Source: Anopheles merus
Taxonomy: Eukaryota > Arthropoda > Insecta > Diptera > Culicidae
Reading direction: 5' to 3'
Assembly (NCBI RefSeq): GCF_017562075.2
Contig: NC_054082.1
Span: 7,579,050 to 7,643,049 of the forward strand
Length of the DNA stretch: 64,000 nucleotides
In this document: in pieces, positions 57,584 to 64,000 of the stretch
How the letters are laid out: the number at the start of each line of letters is the position of its first letter
Position numbering within the stretch: the first letter of the stretch is position 1
The notes under the pieces: model-generated
Told to the model about the DNA's origin: nothing
The model's database searches: none
Seen by the model: the letters and a program-made list of their open reading frames with translations, nothing else
Program-made: the position numbers and the translations under genes

Positions 57584-59899
57584 GTGATATCTTTATTTGC
57601 TCTAATTAAAGTGCATCCCGGACGGGGATTGATGCTGGGGGTGAGCGCCTGGTTGCGGGTGCTGTTTGCAGATGCTATCACTGTTTTTGATAAATGTGTC
57701 AGCGTCCAGCAGGTGCAGGCATGATGGAAATATGGTTGAAATGTGTCGTTCCGAGCCGTGATACAAACAACGTTAGTGCGGAAGAAAATAGCTCAAAATT
57801 AAACTTTTTTTATTACTTCATTTGGAAGGTATCATGTTAAATGTTTAGTAAAGTGGAATATAATATGAACAATTCTGTCGTTTGTGTCAATAGAACACAT
57901 TTACTTCGGTTGTGATGGATTTTGAGCATATTGTTTTTGCTTATGTAGGACTGCGTTTTGTTCGATGTAAGACTTAGATGTGAAACGTTGCACGTTGGTG
58001 AACAGGCGAATGCTATTGTAGCAATATCCCGATGTTTAATGTCTGCATTTTAGGAAGAAAAGGCCTACATTGAAATTAATTTGCTCAAGCAAAATTGATT
58101 CGAAATCAGCATAGAATAATCCAGAGAGCCAATTTACCAATCGCTTTCAAGGAATTCTTTCGATATTTTGCCGAAATTGGCCTGCCTTTCGATGTCATTT
58201 AGCTGTCAGGTTTGCTCAATTTCATCCAGACAATGTGTTCGATTCATTTCCATAGGAATTATTCGAAATGTATAAGAAACGTTCTTTTCCTGGTGAGCTA
58301 TAAGTTTGACATGTTTAACACATAGTATTTCAATAGTATTCTTCCAAACGGAGATGAACTTCATGATGCAAAGCTCGCTTAGCTGTTGTGTCAACCAAAC
58401 ATTATGACAAAGTAAGTCTTAGGATATAACTGTTTGAAGAAGTTTAAGTTGTGCTGGGCTACCTTTCATCATCATTGGTAAAATACTTAATTCAATCGTC
58501 TCTAAGTCTTTAATATCTTCTGAGGATTTAATTCGACCAAAAGAGCACTGCACTTTACAACGGGGTAACGTTTCTAAAGTAACGAATATATTACATTTTG
58601 TTGATGAAAATAAACTTTCCCTTTTGCTATCATCAGCAAAAAGATTAAAGAGTAGAAAAAACCAACTGGGTTCAAATTGCCGATTAAGCACTGAAAATTA
58701 CCCAAACTATGCATATCCATTACTTCCGCCACGTGTGACAAACATCATCCAGTAGCCGTTCGATTGTTGATCCTTTTAAAATGCTCAACACGGATTAACT
58801 CAACATCCCGGCGCTCACTTTAAAGCGCACAGTATCATGCGATCAAGCTGGAAAGCCTTTTTTCCGAGCTGCCAACAGCGCACAACAACAGCAATCCTTG
58901 CCTTTGCATCCCGTCTTGCAGGCAGCTGTTGGGCGAGCGCAACGTGCGCGTCACAGTACCACCTCACAGCGCCGCGCATGTAGCAACGATTAATTTACAC
59001 CTTCCCTGTTTGGCCACTGTTCGCTGGCAATCGTCCATGAAATAGAACACATTGCACATTTGCAGCTTATTATTGTGGCACCTCCGCTGTGCCCCTTGGG
59101 TTGAGCTGTAGTTGGAAGAATTAGCTGGAAACAGGTCGCATGCAGGCGGCGGCTGTGAGCAAGCCCACCGATTTATTCATTGTGACAGGATTATTGCTAT
59201 TTAGTGGCGCGCGGTGTGGATGAAGGAACGCTTTCCTTTCTCTTCGCTCCAAGGACAACCGAAATCGATGCATACAGCCTAGGGTGGGGAGGTCGAAAAC
59301 GATCGTTCACAATGGCTGAGGGTCATCAAAGCCGATTGTGCATCGGTAACAACACCGCACTGTGTCGTGCGAGTTTGTAAAACAGATCCACCGTTGTTCC
59401 AGATTTGTTCCTCGCAATCTAAAAACTGTACCAACACCCTCTTCCCAAGGGGCCGCTATTGCGGAACGACCCTTGTGCCGATGCCCTTGTGTACGTCACA
59501 GCAAGCAAACGGGGAACGAAGCAAGAAGGGGAAAATCGACAGCCACAACACACCCACCCCATTAGTCCTGGTATTTGGCACGATAAAAATCATGAACATA
59601 TGATATAAATAAACTATCAAGCGGTACATTCATTCGCTCAGCCCTCCTCATCGGGTTGATCCCTTATCCCGCAACCCCGCTTATCGGCCGCTTGCGCACA
59701 CCAGCCCTACAGGGACACCCCTGTCGGAGGTTTGGGAAGGATTTCCCCGCCTCGGCCGGCAGGAAACGCTCGGTGATAATCGTTCCGGTCCGCGGACCTG
59801 GTCCGATACAATCTGTGTGTTGGGTTTTGATTTAATGTATTAATTATTTGCTGTAAACGGTTCGGTTCACTCCCCCTCGCTCTAGCCAACAAACATCCA

Positions 59900-59920
59900 G
59901 TTGTTGTTGTTGTTGTTGTT
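59900..59920. repeat. (GTT)7 microsatellite
   Basis: Seven pure GTT units. Confidence 0.9.
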
Positions 59921-61840
59921 GTCTTTGTTGGTTAGTTTAGGACGAAGGAGCGATACGTCTGCCGCAGGACAACCCCTTGCGCTCGAATCAGAATCGCCGA
60001 ATCGAGCGAGAGCGCTATAGAAAGGGGGTGATTTTAATTTGATTTTATTATTGCATCCAAATCCACTGGCGCATACGGTGTTGATACAGTTCCCGGGACG
60101 CTCTCGGCAGAGAGGGGGTGATGCTTGGTGCTGACCCTCGGGCGTCACACGCAGGATAAGGCCTTTCTCTTTGCCCGCACATTGAGCGCGTTGATTGATC
60201 TTGGCTGGCTTTTGCGTTTTTCTATTTTTATGGTGCCTTTCGTCGGGTTTTAGATCGTTAATTGAGTGTCGCGAGCGAAGGGCTCGAGCGCGCGCAAGTG
60301 ACGAGGTTATTTTGGGTTCTTTTATTATTATGTTTCAGTTTGACGAACGTTTTGGGGGAGTGGGGTGGGCAATCTTTTGCCGCGCAGTGCAGGACACGAT
60401 GATTCGCCTGGATGAGCAGTGTTACGTGCAGAAGCGGGCTGGATGGTACTAGGGAAGGGTCCGGAATTAGCACGCTTATTCGGTTATCTCTGGCGATGGT
60501 CGTGATGATAGCATTGTGGCTTCCATGAATGAGGTGTGATAAATCAGTTTGGCACGGCGCAACTACTGTGTGTGGTGGTTTATGAGATGTTTTGTTCAAA
60601 ACAAGGTGCGCTGGAATCTTGGAAACAAGGTGCGAGACATTCTCAAATCAAATTAATTTAAATAATTAATATTCGTAGTAGTTGTCCTAAGAGTTAAGTG
60701 CTTCATATCTTTATTTGTGACATAGCACGTGTTGTATAAAATGATATTGGAATGTGTAAAACAATAATTTTGACAAACAAAACAGAGAGCGCAATGTCGT
60801 ACAACGTGTTTTGTTTGATTTTGTATTCTATTTTAATCCACACATCGCTAAGTTCCTCATGCAATCAAGCAATTTACTGTGCTGCTCCCACCATTCAATT
60901 TCTTCTCGCACCCAAATCCTAAGCTCCACCTGCCAGACGATTACACCCGGAACTAATCATATGCTAGCAGACGAGGCAAACCCGGGTAGTCCTGCGTTTT
61001 CATCTCCACCTTGCGCCTGGGCGCAATCGATGCTGACTTTTCTGCTTCACCTGCGTTCCTGCGAAAATTGCACGTCGAGCGAACGAACGTGTATATTGAT
61101 TGAATTTGCTTCCCATGTACAAACAGTCGTACCGCGTTCATCCGTCTCATCACACTCATCGGAGCAGCAGCAGCATCGAGCAACATTGACAAATGTTCCG
61201 ACTTCCCGAACGATGATGTGCAAATCACTACTCTTCGCCCTGCATGCCTGAGAGATTCGCATCGCAAATGAAGTACGGGGGATAACCAAAAAAAAAAAAA
61301 ACGTTTCGATCAAGCGACAGCCGTGATAGGAGAAGAAAGGCATGCATGACACACGGGAAGAAATAAGAACAAAAAAAAACCCGTCCTGAAAATCATAAAA
61401 TCGAAATGAGCCAACTCCGCTCCTGAACGGAGTAACGTGTGGAGTGACAACGGGGAAAGGTACGGTTGGAAAAGCGCCAAAAGTTGGCGCTATCGTCAGC
61501 CCTGTGCCTGGGTGTCTGTCTAACGCTCGAACGAAAGCTTGGATCCGAACCAATTTGCATGATGAAACAAGCTTCACCGAGCGTGACCCAACGTGTGCGC
61601 GCATACACTCACACTCCTTTTTGCTACGGGAGTGTTGTGCCTGTGTGCCGTCGATTGATGTCAATTTGACGTATTCAGTTTGACCCCATCCGGTGGGGCG
61701 GCAAGGCGCTCTCTTCTCGCTTTCTCGCTGGTTGCCGCTGTGTTTGCCAGCATAATCAGACTTTTCGAATGCTTGATTTATCAATATTTTCCAACGCTGA
61801 TTGAATGGGTCTCCCCGACACCTTGAACGACCGGTCACTG

Positions 61841-61864
61841 CAGCAGCAGCAGCAGCAGCAGCAG
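61841..61864. repeat. (CAG)8 microsatellite
   Basis: Eight pure CAG units. On the minus strand it gives the polyalanine start of a 283-codon open frame that is judged not to be a gene. Confidence 0.95.
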
Positions 61865-64000
61865 CACATCCCCGGCCCAGGCAAAAAAGAGAACCCATTC
61901 ATTTCCGGCCCATCGTTTCCTGGGTGCAGGGTGCTGAGTGTACTAATTAAAATCGTGTTACTTCTTGGCCCTGTCTTGCTTTCCGCTCCGTTTCCTTATT
62001 TTGTTGTTACTTGTCGAGCGGGAGAAGGGATGGTGCTGCAACACGCTGCAGTTCCGGGAGCGAAGGAAAGGACAAAGGTGGAGGGAAAACTAAGGGGCCT
62101 GGTCCGACATTATCGAGCCCATTTGGCTGGTGCAAGGTAAACATAGGGAAACTTTCATTTATGACATTCTGCACACAATCGCCCCACACGTCGTGCCAGG
62201 CCAGCCGGGGCTTGGAAACAAAGGAGGTTCAGTACCGCTAGGGCTGGCTGTGTACACGCCCGTCCAACGAGGGCGCCAGCGGACAATCGAAGGATTGAAA
62301 AGTGCCCGGATGGAAACGTCCACGCTGGAAGAAAACACGCATAAACGATAATTACTTGGGTGTTTGGTGTTGGCGGGGGCTGGAACTGTTTGGCCAGGCG
62401 GGTCGAAGGGCCGGATCGTGCCGGCGAGCAATCGGGGTCGATCCGGTCGTCATCGATGCATCGTGCATTGTTGCTATGCGTGTGTGTGTGTGTGTCAACC
62501 GAGCTGGACGGCAATACCAAGGCACAGGCGGTAATGGTGTTGCATTGGGCCAGCAAATCCTTGAGGCAAGAGTGATGGCCATAAGGCGGTGGACGGTGCC
62601 TGGGTGCATCATAAGCTTTTTCATGTAACGAGTGAACGATCGCCTGCCGGCCTTTTTGGTTGCAGGCCAGCGCTTTTGAATGGCGACGGGTAATGATGGT
62701 TGTTTACCTTTCACACATCCATGGGGAACCAACAATGGAAAGGCATTTCGTCACGACAGCCGTACCCGTCAGCCCCCTTTCCATCCGCCAGAGAAAGGGG
62801 AACAAAGCCCGGGCTCGGCTATGTGCTTGTTTTAAAATTACTGATTAATTTCCTATTGGCCTGTTCTGTGTTGCTATTCGGTTGCTTCACGATGTGTGGT
62901 GATAGTATGGTTTAACGAGTGCAGGTAGTTTGCTGCAAAGCGAGAGGTTTATGAAGCAAAGCACGTAAAGCAATATCGTAAAGCTAATATTACACATTTT
63001 CATGTTACTTCACGTCACGTGATGGGCTTACAGTTGAAACAAAGGAGACTGGGTTAAGGCCTTTCTCCCGGGATAGCACACAGATATCCTTCAATTATAA
63101 TTTAAAGATTGAAATTACATAAAAAATTAACTTGAAATCAACTATGCCAGAAGGTGATTAAGACAGTTGAAACATTCGTCTTACTGTGTCCAAAAAGGAC
63201 TGAAGTATAAATTGAATAACGAACCACACCGTAGCCGATAATTTGATTATCTCCGCTCATCAGATCCGCTGTGATACTGAAATTGGATTAATTGTATTTT
63301 TTTTGTTCCTGTTCTATTTTCCGGGTGATCAATTCCTTTTTCTTTGCGGGAAAGTCAACCGTTTCAAAAAAAAGTACGCTCACAAAGCTCGGCTCAACAC
63401 GGAATAAAAGAGTGGATAGATTTTTTTGTCACACTTTTTCACCTTCGTTCGTTTTCTACGGCAGGACGAAAAACTTTCCGTAAAGTACGACACTGGAAAA
63501 TGGCAATCAAATTACAAAGCTATTTGACCTTTCTTGCTTTAATTGATATTAATTGGAAGGAAACGAGTGAAACACAGTTCATTTATTGATTTAATTGACT
63601 CTTCAATTATAGGTAGAAATACTTCTTGCCGGTTTCATTACCTTCATTACTAAATACACAAGAACAATCTTTCCAAATAAAGCATAATTCTAAGATAATA
63701 AACATCTTTGCAGTGATCGTTTTAAATATTTTGTTGTAAAGTTCTACATAAAATGCACTATCTACTGGTGGACACGTTCTATTCTTTAACCAAACACAAG
63801 CAAACATGTTCACACGTGCTCCTTTCAACACACACTCCACCATATGCCCACCGCACCAAACACCCGGAAATAGTTATCGCTTATGTAAGCACACATCCGG
63901 CTGCACCGATAAAATGGGACACCAAAATATGACCAACTTTCAAACACATCCCCTCTCCTCTCGGTTGCGATACACCTGAAGGAAAACAAACAGCCTCTAA

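Larger units (their letters stand above)
54883..64000. other. Gene-free stretch to window end
   Basis: No gene was recognised. Contents: a perfect 16-bp palindrome CCGGCCAGCTGGCCGG (55770-55785), a candidate 62-nt exon with good splice signals (57286-57347), the simple repeats listed separately and AT-rich DNA at 57780-58720, 60640-60840 and 62930-63840. Confidence 0.45.

Noticed and set aside
61047..61898. 283-codon minus-strand open frame
   Set aside because: It begins in polyalanine from the CAG repeat and runs through A/T runs and simple sequence. No conserved motif is visible and composition is not protein-like.

Overview
The window looks like nuclear DNA from a dipteran insect, most likely a mosquito of the Anopheles type. 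The signs are moderate GC with many CA/GT, GA and CTG microsatellites, short TA-flanked MITEs, a 59-bp GT-AG intron and insect-style core-promoter motifs. This assignment is inference: no species-diagnostic sequence was recognised.

It is very gene-poor. The only gene supported with high confidence is nuclear-encoded mitochondrial translation initiation factor 2 (MTIF2) on the minus strand at 16310-18462. It has two coding exons, a presequence-like N terminus, a complete set of G-domain motifs and a poly(A) signal at 16246-16251. Its 5' flank (about 18640-18790) carries housekeeping-type promoter motifs and a degenerate TACCGATT repeat.

Region by region: 1-6572 shows no gene. 6573-8060 may be the 5' noncoding exon and promoter of a minus-strand gene whose body lies to the left, with a (GA)26 tract about 360 bp upstream. 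8061-16245 is non-coding with microsatellites and a 12-bp minisatellite. 18788-21260 is repeat-rich: two copies of a 47-bp repeat, a CTAAACG cluster, CTCF-like cores, and a 245-bp palindromic MITE. A second, 409-bp MITE lies at 25143-25551. The remaining DNA to 64000 is intergenic or intronic, with a (AC)62 tract at 29061-29184, a G-quadruplex motif, three strong inverted repeats and scattered simple repeats.

The most striking unexplained structure is a perfect 18-bp inverted repeat with a 21-nt spacer at 54648-54704. Each arm contains a kappaB-like GGGGTTTTCC, and a third copy lies about 170 bp further on. No rRNA, tRNA, CRISPR array or intact transposase gene was seen. Small introns and exons elsewhere cannot be excluded, because exons of a long-intron gene can be too short to recognise by eye.
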